A stretch of DNA of 54,939 nucleotides from an uncultured Lentisphaeraceae bacterium (GTDB taxonomy: Bacteria > Verrucomicrobiota > Kiritimatiellia > RFP12 > DVOR01), in contig CASEMS010000005.1 in assembly GCA_949288955.1 (NCBI GenBank), positions 1-54,939 on the forward strand, in the 5' to 3' direction. Shown in pieces: positions 15,198 through 24,601 of the stretch (positions are counted from its first letter, which is position 1; each line of letters starts with the position of its first letter). The position numbers and the translations under genes were made by a program. The notes beneath the pieces were generated by a model that was not told the DNA's origin, ran no database searches, and worked only from the letters and a program-made list of their open reading frames with translations.

Positions 15198-16964
15198 TCA
15201 CCGCCCGTCGCTCACCTGCCGCAGCGCCCGGTACTTGCCGCCGCGGGCGAGGAGCTCCTCGTGCGTGCCGGCCTCGACGACGCGCCCGGCTTCGAGGTAA
15301 CAGATGAGCGTGGCGTGGCGGATGGTGGTGAGGCGATGGGCGATGATGAGCGTGGTGCGCCCGCGCGAGAGGCGCCCCAACGCCTCCTGCACCGCCGCCT
15401 CGGCGAAGGTGTCGAGCGCGGAGGTCGCCTCGTCCAGGATGAGGATGGGCGGATTCTTGAGGAAGACGCGCGCGATGGCCAGCCGCTGGGCCTGCCCGCC
15501 GGAGAGGCGCAGGCCGTGCTCCCCCACCGCCGTGCCGAGCCCCTCGGGCCAGCCGCGGACGGCGTCGGCCAGGTTGGCGTCGGCGAGGGCCTGCCAGAGG
15601 GCGTCATCGTCCGCGTCCGGGCGGCCGAGCAGGAGGTTGTCGCGGACGGTTCCGTCGAAGAGGAAGGGGCGTTGGGCGACGATGCCGATGGCGGCGCGGA
15701 GGGCGCGTTTGGGGATGGTGGCGGTGTCACGGCCATCCAGGAGCAGACGTCCGGCGGTGGGCTCGTAGAAACGCGGGATGAGCGCCGCGAGGGTGGACTT
15801 GCCCCCGCCGCTGGGACCGACGAGCGCGCAGACGCTCCCGGCGGGGATGGTGAGGGCGGGGATGTCCAGCACGTCGCGCGTCGTGCCGGGATAACGGAAG
15901 CGGAGCCCCTCGAAACGGAGCTCGCCGCGCACCTCCCCCAACGGCGGCGCCTCCCCCGCGGGGTCGCTCTCCGGCGGTTGGGCCACGAACTCGCGGAAGC
16001 GCCGATAGCCCACGAAGCCCTGTTGGAACATATCCAGGAAGCCGACAATCCGCAACATGGGCGCGGTCACGTAGCGCGAGTACATGAAGAAGGCGAAGAC
16101 CTGCGGCAAGGTCGCCGCGTCCCGCGCCACCAGCCACGCCCCGAGCGCGATGTAGAGCAGCGAGTAGCCCTCCAGCAGCAACTGCGTGCCCGAGAAGAGC
16201 GGCGCGTAGAGCGCGGAGACCTTCTCGAAGGAACGGCGGAAGCGGCTGTTGGCCCTGCGGAAGGCCAGCCACGCCCGCCGCTCGCCCGTGAAGCTCTTGA
16301 TTTCGCGGATCCCCTGCACCGCGTTCTCCACGTGCGCCGCGAACATCGCCGCCTCGTGGCGGTTCTCCCGCCACACCTGATGGATCCGCTTCTGGAAGCA
16401 TCCCGCGAAGAAGAGAATGAACGGCACCGGGAGCAACGTGAAGGTCGCCAACGTCGGGTTGATCCAAAACATGAAGGCGAAGGCCCCCACCAACGTCAGC
16501 GTGATCTCCAGCAACGCCTCCGGCAAGAGATGTGCCGTCGACCCCACCAGCCGCAGATCCGAGGTGATGCGGCTGAGCACCTCGCCCGTCTTAGTTCTGT
16601 CGAAGAATGCGAAGGGTAACCGTTGGATGTGCGCGAAGAAGTCCCCCCGCATGGCCGCCTCAATCCGGAAGCCCAGCCATTGCCCGCAGATCGTGCCGCA
16701 CCAATCCAACGCCGCCGCCCCCACCGCCAGTCCCGCGAAGGCCAGCGCAGCCAGCCCCGTCGCCCTTAAATCCCCTTCCGGCAGATAGACTTGGAAGACC
16801 CGCAACGCCACGGCGGGAATGAGCAGACGCGCCCCCGCACGCAACACCACCGCCACCAAATCCAACACCAGCAGGAGCCGCTGCGCACCATAGTAGCCGC
16901 ACAACGTCCGCACCCACTCCCAGGCCGCCCGCAGGCTCCCGACCTTTTTCTTTTCATTAGTCAT
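15198..16964 (-). CDS. MsbA/MdlB-type ABC exporter (fused permease-ATPase)
   Basis: 588 residues. Six-helix transmembrane domain (about 20-320) with the coupling segment LPFAFFDRTKTGEVLSR, then a nucleotide-binding domain: Walker A GPSGGGKST near 385, Q-loop VAQRPFLFDGTVRDN, signature LSGGQAQR near 485, Walker B ILILDEATSALD near 508, H-loop AHRLTT. Substrate could be lipid A core (MsbA) or a drug; not decidable, though lpxB and lpxC are encoded nearby. ATG 16964 is chosen over the longer frame to 17000 because TGC TAGACT lies 7 bases upstream. 5' codons are G-ending, 3' ones C-ending. Confidence 0.88.
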   Translation of the reverse strand: MTNEKKKVGSLRAAWEWVRTLCGYYGAQRLLLVLDLVAVVLRAGARLLIPAVALRVFQVYLPEGDLRATGLAALAFAGLAVGAAALDWCGTICGQWLGFRIEAAMRGDFFAHIQRLPFAFFDRTKTGEVLSRITSDLRLVGSTAHLLPEALLEITLTLVGAFAFMFWINPTLATFTLLPVPFILFFAGCFQKRIHQVWRENRHEAAMFAAHVENAVQGIREIKSFTGERRAWLAFRRANSRFRRSFEKVSALYAPLFSGTQLLLEGYSLLYIALGAWLVARDAATLPQVFAFFMYSRYVTAPMLRIVGFLDMFQQGFVGYRRFREFVAQPPESDPAGEAPPLGEVRGELRFEGLRFRYPGTTRDVLDIPALTIPAGSVCALVGPSGGGKSTLAALIPRFYEPTAGRLLLDGRDTATIPKRALRAAIGIVAQRPFLFDGTVRDNLLLGRPDADDDALWQALADANLADAVRGWPEGLGTAVGEHGLRLSGGQAQRLAIARVFLKNPPILILDEATSALDTFAEAAVQEALGRLSRGRTTLIIAHRLTTIRHATLICYLEAGRVVEAGTHEELLARGGKYRALRQVSDGR

Positions 16965-16971
16965 GCCAAAT

Positions 16972-16980
16972 AGTCTAGCA
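16972..16980 (-). promoter_or_regulatory. Extended -10 promoter of the ABC exporter (leaderless)
   Basis: TGC TAGACT on the minus strand, then 7 bases and ATG 16964. Confidence 0.7.
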
Positions 16981-17081
16981 CGTTCCAGCTCCCCTTGCAC
17001 GCGCCCACTCGCCTCCGAGGCAGGCTGGAAGTTTGGGGACTTGGAGCCCTTGGCGACCTCCCCCCGCCGCCGATGCGTGGA

Positions 17082-17140
17082 GGATCGGCGGCCGAGACTC
17101 GGGGACTTAGCGGCTGACGCTCATTGGATCAGCCGCCGAT
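17082..17140 (+). repeat. 22-base phased repeat array R4a (three units)
   Basis: Cores GGCGGCC, AGCGGCT and AGCCGCC at 17087, 17109 and 17131, 22 bases apart. The last unit leads into the duplicated element at 17126. Confidence 0.8.
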
Positions 17141-17322
17141 GTCTTTTTGGGGGGCGGCCACCCCTTTTGGGAAGCGCGGGAGGCGAGGGCGGTAGGGAGC
17201 GGTCAGCGGGCGAAGCCCGCAGAGCGACCGGCGGAGCCCGCAAGCCCTCCCGCGCCCCTTTGCGTCTTCGCGGTCAACTCCCCCACAGCGCGACCTTCCT
17301 AGCCTCCGCCGCCGCTGCGCGG
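17126..17322. repeat. Palindromic intergenic element, copy 1 of a tandem pair
   Basis: About 197 bases starting GGATCAGCCGCCGATGTC, then a GGGGGGCGGCCACCCC block, a palindromic core (GCGCGGGAGGC ... GCGGGC GAA GCCCGC ... CCTCCCGCGC) and a tail containing CTTTGCGTCTTCGCGGT. No coding frame. Copy 2 starts 264 bases later. Confidence 0.85.
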
Positions 17323-17323
17323 T

Positions 17324-17408
17324 GGATCGGCGGCTGACGCTCATTGGATCAGCCGCCGACGCTCGGGGACTTAGCGGCTGAGTCTCGATGGATCAGCCGC
17401 CGATGTCT
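17324..17408 (+). repeat. 22-base phased repeat array R4b (four units)
   Basis: Cores at 17329, 17351, 17373 and 17395, 22 bases apart; this is the spacer between the two copies of the palindromic element. Confidence 0.85.
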
Positions 17409-17587
17409 TTTTGGGGGGCGGCCACCCCTTTTGGGCAGCGCGGGAGGCGCGGGCGGTAGGGAGCGGTCGGCGGGCGAAGCCCGCAGAGCGACCGGCGTTA
17501 GCCCGCGAGCCTCCCGCGCCCCCTTGCGTCTTTGCGGTATAAATCCCCCGCAGTGCGACCTCCTAGCCTCCGCCGCCGATGCGCGGG
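17390..17587. repeat. Palindromic intergenic element, copy 2
   Basis: Nearly identical to 17126-17322 but with scattered substitutions, for example GTTAGCCCGCGAG in place of GGAGCCCGCAAG, so the duplication is not recent. It ends just before the stop codon of the helicase gene. Confidence 0.85.
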
Positions 17588-17602
17588 AGGCGTCCGGGCG
17601 GG

Positions 17603-20092
17603 TTACCAGCCGCCGAGGGTTTCGCCGGCGTGGCGGTCGAGGCCGGCGTAAGTCAGCGAGGCGTCCTCGTAGCGCTTGAAGCCGAGGACGGCCTCGTTCA
17701 TCCGGGCGTCGTCGAAGACACCGAGAGAGACAAGGTGGCGGAAGTCGGCCAGGGTGAGGCCGGTAACACGCTCGAAGAGGTCGGTCTCGATCTGCTGGAT
17801 GACCTCGCGGAGGGTGTGCTCGCGGTCGTCGGTGAGGTACATGAAGATGGGGATACGGGCGGCAAACTTGATGAGCTTCTCCTGGATCTGCTTGCGCTTG
17901 TTCCGGATCTCCTTCTCCTCCTTGCCCATCTCCGCCTTGGGCCCCTCCTTCGACCCGCCCTCGCGCTTGACGGCCCTGATGGCCTCGGAGCGGTTGATGA
18001 GGGTCTCGATGGCCTCGCGGCCGAGGGCGCGGTCGGCGATGATGCGGTCGAGGGCGCGCATGGCCGCGGGGTCGGCGAGGAGGCGGCCGAGGGTGGCGTT
18101 GTCCACGTTCACCAGGAGGGCGCTCTGCCAACGGCGGGCCAGAAGGGTGGCCGCGTCGCCCGTCATGGCCAGCTCCAGCACCTGGGTGGCGCTGACGCGC
18201 CGGAGGCGGCCGCCCTCGGAGTAGAGCACGGGCAGGAAGTGGATGAACTCGGCCACGCGCTCGGTGTCCGTGCCGGGGATGGATTCGTTGATGGAGAGCT
18301 TGCCGCTGTAGTCGGCCACCTGGCGGAGGGCGCGGTTGGGGGCGAAGTCGATCACGTAGCAGACGGGTTTGAGGACGGTCTCGCGGCCCTCCCCGTCCGG
18401 CGCAGTCCAGGGGCTTTGGACGCGGAAGGCGGCCTGGAAGTAGGTCTCGGGGCTGGTGAGGTTGCGAAGCATAAGGATGCCGCCCCAGGGCCGCACCGTC
18501 ACGCCGGTGGTGAGCTTGCCGCAGGTGAGGGTGATGGTCTTGGTGGCCAGCGGGTCGCCCATGGCCCGCTCCACGGGTTCGAGGGCCTCGGCGCCCATGC
18601 CCGCGTGGGGACCGGCGCAGAGGACGACCCGGAAGTCCTTCCACCAGGCGTTGCGCCGGGCCCTGAGGAGGGCGGCCATCGCCTCGCAGGCGGCCACGTC
18701 GGGCAGGAACCAGAGGGTGTGCTGGAGGGCGTCGGCCAGGGTGGCGTCGGCGAAGGGGAGCTCCGGGCGGTCGCCCGCGCGCAGGCCCTCGGCCAGGCCG
18801 GGGGCGTAATGGCCGCGCACCCAGTCGAGCCACTGCTGCACCTCGGCTTCGTAGACGAAGCGGGGCGCGCCCCCGGTTTTGTCGGTGGCGAAGAAGGCGT
18901 TGAGGTCGAAGGCGTTGAACTCCCCCTGCTCGGCGATTTTGCGGATGGCCTCGGGGAGGCGATAGGCCAGCAACGCCATGCGCGGGAGGGCGGCGTAGGG
19001 GTTGGGGCCGGGGCCCGCCCAAGCCGCCTTGGCCCGTTGCTCGTCGCCATAGGTCCAGCCATAGACCTGCTCCTCCAGGAACTCACCCGTGCTCAGCGAG
19101 CGGAAGGGCGTGCCGGAGAGGTAGAGGTAGCGGCGCGCCGTGATGGGCAGGTCCGCCTCGGAAAGCGCCTCCGCGCCGTCGGGCTTGGCGTTCACGGCCG
19201 CCTCGCCCGCCGTCACCTCCGCCTCCTCGTCCTCCTTGGCGAAGAGTGCCTTGGCCTTCTGCCGCCACGCGCCGAAGTGGTACTCGTCGAAGATCACCAG
19301 GTCCCACGCCACCTCGCGCAGCCACTGGTGGTGGGCCTTGATGCCGCCCAGTTCGTTCAGCCCCAGGAAGTCCTGGAAGGAGCCGAAGCAGACGATGGGG
19401 CGCGCCTTGTCCGCCCGCGCGTACTGCTCGTCGATCCGCCCCAACTCCGGTTCGTCCGGCCGCGGACGGCGGATGAACTGCCACCCCTCGAAATCCACGT
19501 GCGTCCGCAGGTCCTCCTCCCACGCGCTCACCACCGCCGGCTTGAAGGTCAGGATCAGCACCCGCCCAAGCCCCAGGCGCCGGGCCAACTGGTAGGCCGC
19601 GAAGGTCTTGCCGAAGCGCATCTTCGCGTTCCAAAGGAAGCGCCGGGGCGCCGCCTCACCCTCCCCCGCCTGGAAATAGGCCGCCGTCCGCGCCACCGCC
19701 GCCGCCTGCTCCGGGCGCATCGCGAAGTCCCGCGTCCGCCGCTCCACGTTGTCGATCCGGTTGCGCACCGCCACCACCGCCGCCTCCACCTGCGCCACCG
19801 TGCACCGGAACCACTCCCCCTCGCCCCGCGCCACCCCCATCCGCTTCAGCATCCGGTGCACCGCGTGGTCCGTGAAGCTCGTCCCGTCCGGCCGCATCGC
19901 GCTCCCATGCCAGACGAACGCATACGGATCCTCCGGCGCCTTCACGCCCCCGTTCAGCTCCCGCGCCCGCGCCTCCAACGGCCGCGCCGTGTAGCCCACC
20001 TTCAGCCACCCCGGCCGCCTGCCATCCGCGTATTGGAACGCATAGACCGTCGGCCGCGCCGTCCCCCGCCCCTCAATCACGAACCCCTCCAT
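17603..20092 (-). CDS. GIY-YIG nuclease fused to SF2 helicase, restriction-type protein
   Basis: 829 residues. An N-terminal GIY-YIG-like domain of the T5orf172/Mug113 kind (about 10-110: VYAFQYADGRRPGWLKVGYT, then the distal GEGEWFR with its Glu) is joined to a superfamily-2 helicase core: motif I WNAKMRFGKTFAA near 155, motif II LVIFDEYHFG near 267, motif III YLYLSGTPFR near 328, then a helicase C-terminal domain with TCGKLTTGVTV and FQAAFRVQSPW, and a charged helix (KEGPKAEMGKEEKEIRNKRK) near 690. The combination of translocase and nuclease beside two DNA methylase-like genes points to restriction of unmodified DNA. It starts 1 base after the methylase stop. Exact class not recognised. Confidence 0.82.
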   Translation of the reverse strand: MEGFVIEGRGTARPTVYAFQYADGRRPGWLKVGYTARPLEARARELNGGVKAPEDPYAFVWHGSAMRPDGTSFTDHAVHRMLKRMGVARGEGEWFRCTVAQVEAAVVAVRNRIDNVERRTRDFAMRPEQAAAVARTAAYFQAGEGEAAPRRFLWNAKMRFGKTFAAYQLARRLGLGRVLILTFKPAVVSAWEEDLRTHVDFEGWQFIRRPRPDEPELGRIDEQYARADKARPIVCFGSFQDFLGLNELGGIKAHHQWLREVAWDLVIFDEYHFGAWRQKAKALFAKEDEEAEVTAGEAAVNAKPDGAEALSEADLPITARRYLYLSGTPFRSLSTGEFLEEQVYGWTYGDEQRAKAAWAGPGPNPYAALPRMALLAYRLPEAIRKIAEQGEFNAFDLNAFFATDKTGGAPRFVYEAEVQQWLDWVRGHYAPGLAEGLRAGDRPELPFADATLADALQHTLWFLPDVAACEAMAALLRARRNAWWKDFRVVLCAGPHAGMGAEALEPVERAMGDPLATKTITLTCGKLTTGVTVRPWGGILMLRNLTSPETYFQAAFRVQSPWTAPDGEGRETVLKPVCYVIDFAPNRALRQVADYSGKLSINESIPGTDTERVAEFIHFLPVLYSEGGRLRRVSATQVLELAMTGDAATLLARRWQSALLVNVDNATLGRLLADPAAMRALDRIIADRALGREAIETLINRSEAIRAVKREGGSKEGPKAEMGKEEKEIRNKRKQIQEKLIKFAARIPIFMYLTDDREHTLREVIQQIETDLFERVTGLTLADFRHLVSLGVFDDARMNEAVLGFKRYEDASLTYAGLDRHAGETLGGW

Positions 20093-20093
20093 C

Positions 20094-21589
<1,496 letters not shown>

Positions 21590-21593
<4 letters not shown>

Positions 21594-22315
21594 GTCGACT
21601 CCTCCGGGAAGACAAAACACGCCTGCACGTAGTCCGGCCCCAGCCACTCCACCGCACGGCGGATGGCCGGGGGCGCGGCGGGCGGCGGCGCGGCAAGCGC
21701 GGTGTAGGGCACGGGGGGAAAGGTGTTCTGGAGGGGGCCGGCCAAAGGCAGCGCCTCCTCATCGGAATCCAACAGCTCCGAGAGGGCGACCTCCGTGCGC
21801 CCCACCGCATCGCCGCGCCACTGCCACTCGGTGAGGACGATCGGCGCCAGGCTCTCGGTGCCCTCGGGGCGGAGCGTGTCCCCCACCAAGATATTGCGCT
21901 CCAAGACGAACCGCGCCGCGGCCCGGCAGGCGGCCCAGGGCGAACGCTCCCGCATCTGCCTGCCATGGGCCCCCTCCCAGAGGGCGAGGAGGTTGGCTCG
22001 GCAGGCCGCCACGTTGTCCGGCAGGATGTCGATGCCATAAAGCGAGGTGAGCGCCTCGAAGGCCACACGCCGGAAACGCGCCGTGTCGGCACGCCCGCCC
22101 GCCACCTTCCGCGCCGCGGCCAGCTTCCGCCGCAGAATCTCCACGAGGAAGTTCCCGTCCCCGCACGCCGGCTCCAGGAAGCGACTCCCCACCTGCGCGC
22201 ACGCCTCCCCCACCAGGTCGCACATGTCGCGCACCAGCCAATCGGGCGTGAACACCTCCCCATGGTCCCGCACTCGCTTGCGGGACTTGATGAGACTCTG
22301 TTTCTCCCCTAGGGC
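21590..22315 (-). CDS. N6-methylase-like protein without the catalytic NPPY motif
   Basis: 241 residues. HGEVFTPDWLVRDM and FLEPACGDGNFLVEILRRKL (SAM motif I near residue 47), then LYGIDILPDNVAACRANL, are classic for adenine methylases, but no NPPY/DPPY follows; the protein ends 100 residues later. It may form a heterodimer with the next gene, or be a regulator or a degenerate half. Start set at ATG 22315 (AGGAAGG upstream); the longer frame to 22420 would run into the inverted-repeat leader N3. First gene of the cassette. Confidence 0.75.
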
Positions 22316-22512
22316 CATAAAAAAGCACGCCTTCCTGACGTACTCTTGTCCGAGCCCTGAGAAGCTCCTTACCAATACGTTCAAGGAAAGCGCGCCATGA
22401 CGGCGCACCTTGCTCGACACGTTGCTGGTAAGTGGAATTTCTCAGGTTCGACAAGAGCAACTGTGTTGCGCAAAGCGCAGAAATAGGTACCACGGCTCTC
22501 CCGTGGCGTGCC
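22316..22512 (-). ncRNA. Structured 5' leader N3 upstream of the methylase cassette
   Basis: On the minus strand: hairpin CCACGG/CCGTGG (22490-22506), hairpin TGCGC/GCGCA (22467-22479), then a nested arm 22343-22457: CTCTTGTC with GACAAGAG, CCTGAGAA with TTCTCAGG, CTTACCA with TGGTAAG, ACGT with ACGT, CAAGG with CCTTG, GCGCC with GGCGC, 37 base pairs in 115 bases. A weak extended -10 (TGT TATTGT) lies just upstream. The start of transcription near 22512 is a guess. No coding frame of its own. Confidence 0.6.
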
Positions 22513-22567
22513 CATACAATAACAAAACGCGCCGTTCTTGTTTCACCATCCGCCGCCGACGCGAGGA

Positions 22568-22632
22568 GGATCAGCGGCCGAGGCTCATTGGATCAGCGGC
22601 TGAGTCCCGGGGACTTGGCGGCCAATCCACCG
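22568..22632 (+). repeat. 22-base phased repeat array R5a (three units)
   Basis: Cores AGCGGCC, AGCGGCT and GGCGGCC at 22573, 22595 and 22617, exactly 22 apart. Confidence 0.85.
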
Positions 22633-22765
22633 AACGGCGGCCGCCACCTCTGGGTGGAGCCCAGTCCTTCACGTCCTTCAGGTTCCCCACGTCCTTCGGG
22701 TCCTTCTGGCGGAAAAGGACCTGAACGACCCGAAGGACATGAAGGATCCGAAGGACATTCTCGGC
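22633..22765. repeat. Palindromic GTCCTTC/GAAGGAC array, copy A
   Basis: CGGCGGCCGCCACCTCTGG-type head, then GTCCTTC repeated every 9-10 bases (22664-22706), a short loop, then GAAGGAC repeats (22715-22757). The two arms pair imperfectly into a stem of about 42 bases. It is embedded between arrays R5a and R5b. Confidence 0.85.
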
Positions 22766-22832
22766 GGATTAGCCCCCGGCTCTCGGTGGATCGGCCGCTG
22801 AGCCAAAGTGGATCGGCCGCCGATCCGACCAG
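22766..22832 (+). repeat. 22-base phased repeat array R5b (three units)
   Basis: GGATT/GGATC at 22766, 22788 and 22810. Confidence 0.85.
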
Positions 22833-22908
22833 GCCCTCCCCCGCTGTCCTCAAGTGGGGCGACCCGACCGCCACACTTTCCGGGCGGCATCGGCGCGGAG
22901 GTTTTCTG

Positions 22909-22938
22909 TTCACGGAGCGAAGGACGATTTGGTAGACT
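22909..22938 (+). promoter_or_regulatory. Promoter of the gspF-gspG run (leaderless)
   Basis: TTCACG at 22909-22914, 18-base spacer ending TGG, TAGACT 22933-22938, 9 bases, ATG 22948. Confidence 0.65.
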
Positions 22939-22947
22939 ATCCACGTT

Positions 22948-24192
22948 ATGGCGAATTTTGACTATGTGGCGCTGAACGCGCAGAAGGCGAAGGTGTCGGG
23001 GGCGATCGAGGCCGCCGACAGGCGGGGAGCTTTGGCGGCGCTGAAGGCGCAGGGGCTGACGCCGCTCTCGATCTCGGAGCAGGCGGCGCCGAAGGAGGCG
23101 AAGGGGAAGCAGGGGGGGGAGTCGTTCTGGAAGCTGTCGTCGGGGCCGGCGAAGCGGATGAAGCCGGCGGAGGTGCTGCTCTTCACGTCGGAGCTGGCGG
23201 ATCTGATCGAGGCGGGGATGACGTTGGGGGCGGCGTTGAACTCGTTGGCGAACCAGGGGGACCCGAACAGCGGCATCTGCGTGGTGTCGGCGGATCTGCG
23301 TGACCGGATCATGCGCGGCGAGGCGTTCTCGGACGCGGTGAACGCCCACCCGAAGACCTTCCCGGGGATTTATGGGAACATGGTGCGCGCGGGCGAGGCG
23401 TCGGGCGCGATGGTGGAGGTGCTGCACCGCCTGACGGAGCATTACGAGCGCAACCAATCGATGAAGAGCAAGATCGTCTCGGCGATGACCTATCCGGCGA
23501 TCGTGTTGGGGATGGGGGTGGTGGCGGTGATCTTCGCGATGGTGAAGATCGTGCCGCAGTTCACGGATCTGTTCGCGAGCATGGGCCGGGAACTGCCGTT
23601 GCCGACGCGGATGCTGATGGCGATGAGCGACGGGCTGATCAAGTATGGCGTGGTCTACGCGGTGGCGGCGGTGGTGCTGATCGTGCTGTTCCGGAAGTGG
23701 TGCACGGGGAGCGGGCGGATGAAGTGGGATGGCTTCAAGCTGCGGATGCCGTTGGTGAAGGGGTTGATCGCGAGCGGGGCCTTCGCGTCGCTGGCCTACA
23801 CCATGCAGACGTTGTTGGCGAACGGGGTGAACGTGTTGCAGGCGCTGCGGATCTCGGAGGAAACGTGCGGGAACGCGGTGATCGGCGCGGAGCTGCGCAA
23901 GGCGCGTGAGCGCGTGACGGACGGCACGACCATCTCGGGTCCGCTGGCGCAGAGCGGCGTCTTCCCCCGCATGATGACGGACATGATGGCGCTGGGGGAG
24001 CAGACGGGCAACCTGCCCAACGCGCTCGGGCACATCGGCAAACGCTATGAGGCGGAGCTGAACCGCAACATCAAGGTTTTCACCACCGCGCTGGAGCCCC
24101 TGCTCATCATCTTGGTGGCGGTGGTGGTCGGTTTCGTGGCCATCGCGATCCTGTCGGCCGTCTTCTCGGCGACGTCGGCGATGGGCGCATAA
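22948..24192 (+). CDS. gspF: Type II secretion / type IV pilus inner-membrane platform protein
   Basis: 414 residues. Two GspF repeats (about 78-200 and 280-400), each with the ELADLIEAGMTLGAALNSLA-like helix-loop and followed by hydrophobic segments (near 175-195, 235-255 and 380-405); N-terminal FDYVALNAQKAKVSGAIEA is the usual cytoplasmic start. GspF/PilC anchors the ATPase and the growing pseudopilus. The next gene is the major pseudopilin, so this is a secretion or pilus fragment; gspD and gspE are not in the window. Start fixed by the -10 box 9 bases upstream. Early codons are nearly all G-ending. Confidence 0.9.
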   Translation: MANFDYVALNAQKAKVSGAIEAADRRGALAALKAQGLTPLSISEQAAPKEAKGKQGGESFWKLSSGPAKRMKPAEVLLFTSELADLIEAGMTLGAALNSLANQGDPNSGICVVSADLRDRIMRGEAFSDAVNAHPKTFPGIYGNMVRAGEASGAMVEVLHRLTEHYERNQSMKSKIVSAMTYPAIVLGMGVVAVIFAMVKIVPQFTDLFASMGRELPLPTRMLMAMSDGLIKYGVVYAVAAVVLIVLFRKWCTGSGRMKWDGFKLRMPLVKGLIASGAFASLAYTMQTLLANGVNVLQALRISEETCGNAVIGAELRKARERVTDGTTISGPLAQSGVFPRMMTDMMALGEQTGNLPNALGHIGKRYEAELNRNIKVFTTALEPLLIILVAVVVGFVAIAILSAVFSATSAMGA

Positions 24193-24208
24193 GCAGAAAG
24201 GAAGAGAC

Positions 24209-24595
24209 ATGAAGAGGACTCGGAAAGTGTTGCGGCGGGCGGGCTTCACGTTGGTGGAGCTGCTGTTGGTGATCGCCATCCTGGGCATTCTGGGCACGGT
24301 GGTGGTGGTGAACTTCTCGGGGGCGGGCGACGACGCGCGCAAGGCCGCGACGCAGACCTCCATCAACGCCATCTCCCAGGCGGTGGAGGTCTACCGCATG
24401 AAGACCGGCCGCGTGCCGAAATCCCTCGACGACCTGACCGTGGGCATCAACGACGACGAGCCGCTCCTCAAGGCCGGCGCGCTGAAGGATGGCTGGGCGC
24501 AGGACTTCGACTACAAGGCCGAGGGCAAGAAGTACACCATCACCTCGCCCGGCCCCGACGGCACCCTCGGCACCGACGACGACCTGACGAACTGA
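24209..24595 (+). CDS. gspG: Type II secretion major pseudopilin
   Basis: 128 residues. Class III prepilin signal RRAGFTLVELLLVIAILGIL, with cleavage expected between G12 and F13 and Glu at +5 (E17), then the long hydrophobic helix. The C-terminal half has YRMKTGRVPKSLDDL and ends DGTLGTDDDLTN, the calcium-binding GspG tail. AAAGGA precedes the ATG by 8 bases; 16 bases after gspF. Confidence 0.93.
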   Translation: MKRTRKVLRRAGFTLVELLLVIAILGILGTVVVVNFSGAGDDARKAATQTSINAISQAVEVYRMKTGRVPKSLDDLTVGINDDEPLLKAGALKDGWAQDFDYKAEGKKYTITSPGPDGTLGTDDDLTN

Positions 24596-24601
24596 GGCAT
24601 C

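Noticed and set aside
16982..17081. Small gene between the ABC exporter and the repeats
   Set aside because: No start with a ribosome site or -10 box and no coding periodicity; short open frames there run into the repeats.
22664..22757. GTCCTTC/GAAGGAC array as a coding repeat (Lys-Asp-Leu type)
   Set aside because: The frame is not maintained between the two copies, there is no start site, and palindromic arms argue for a DNA or RNA element.
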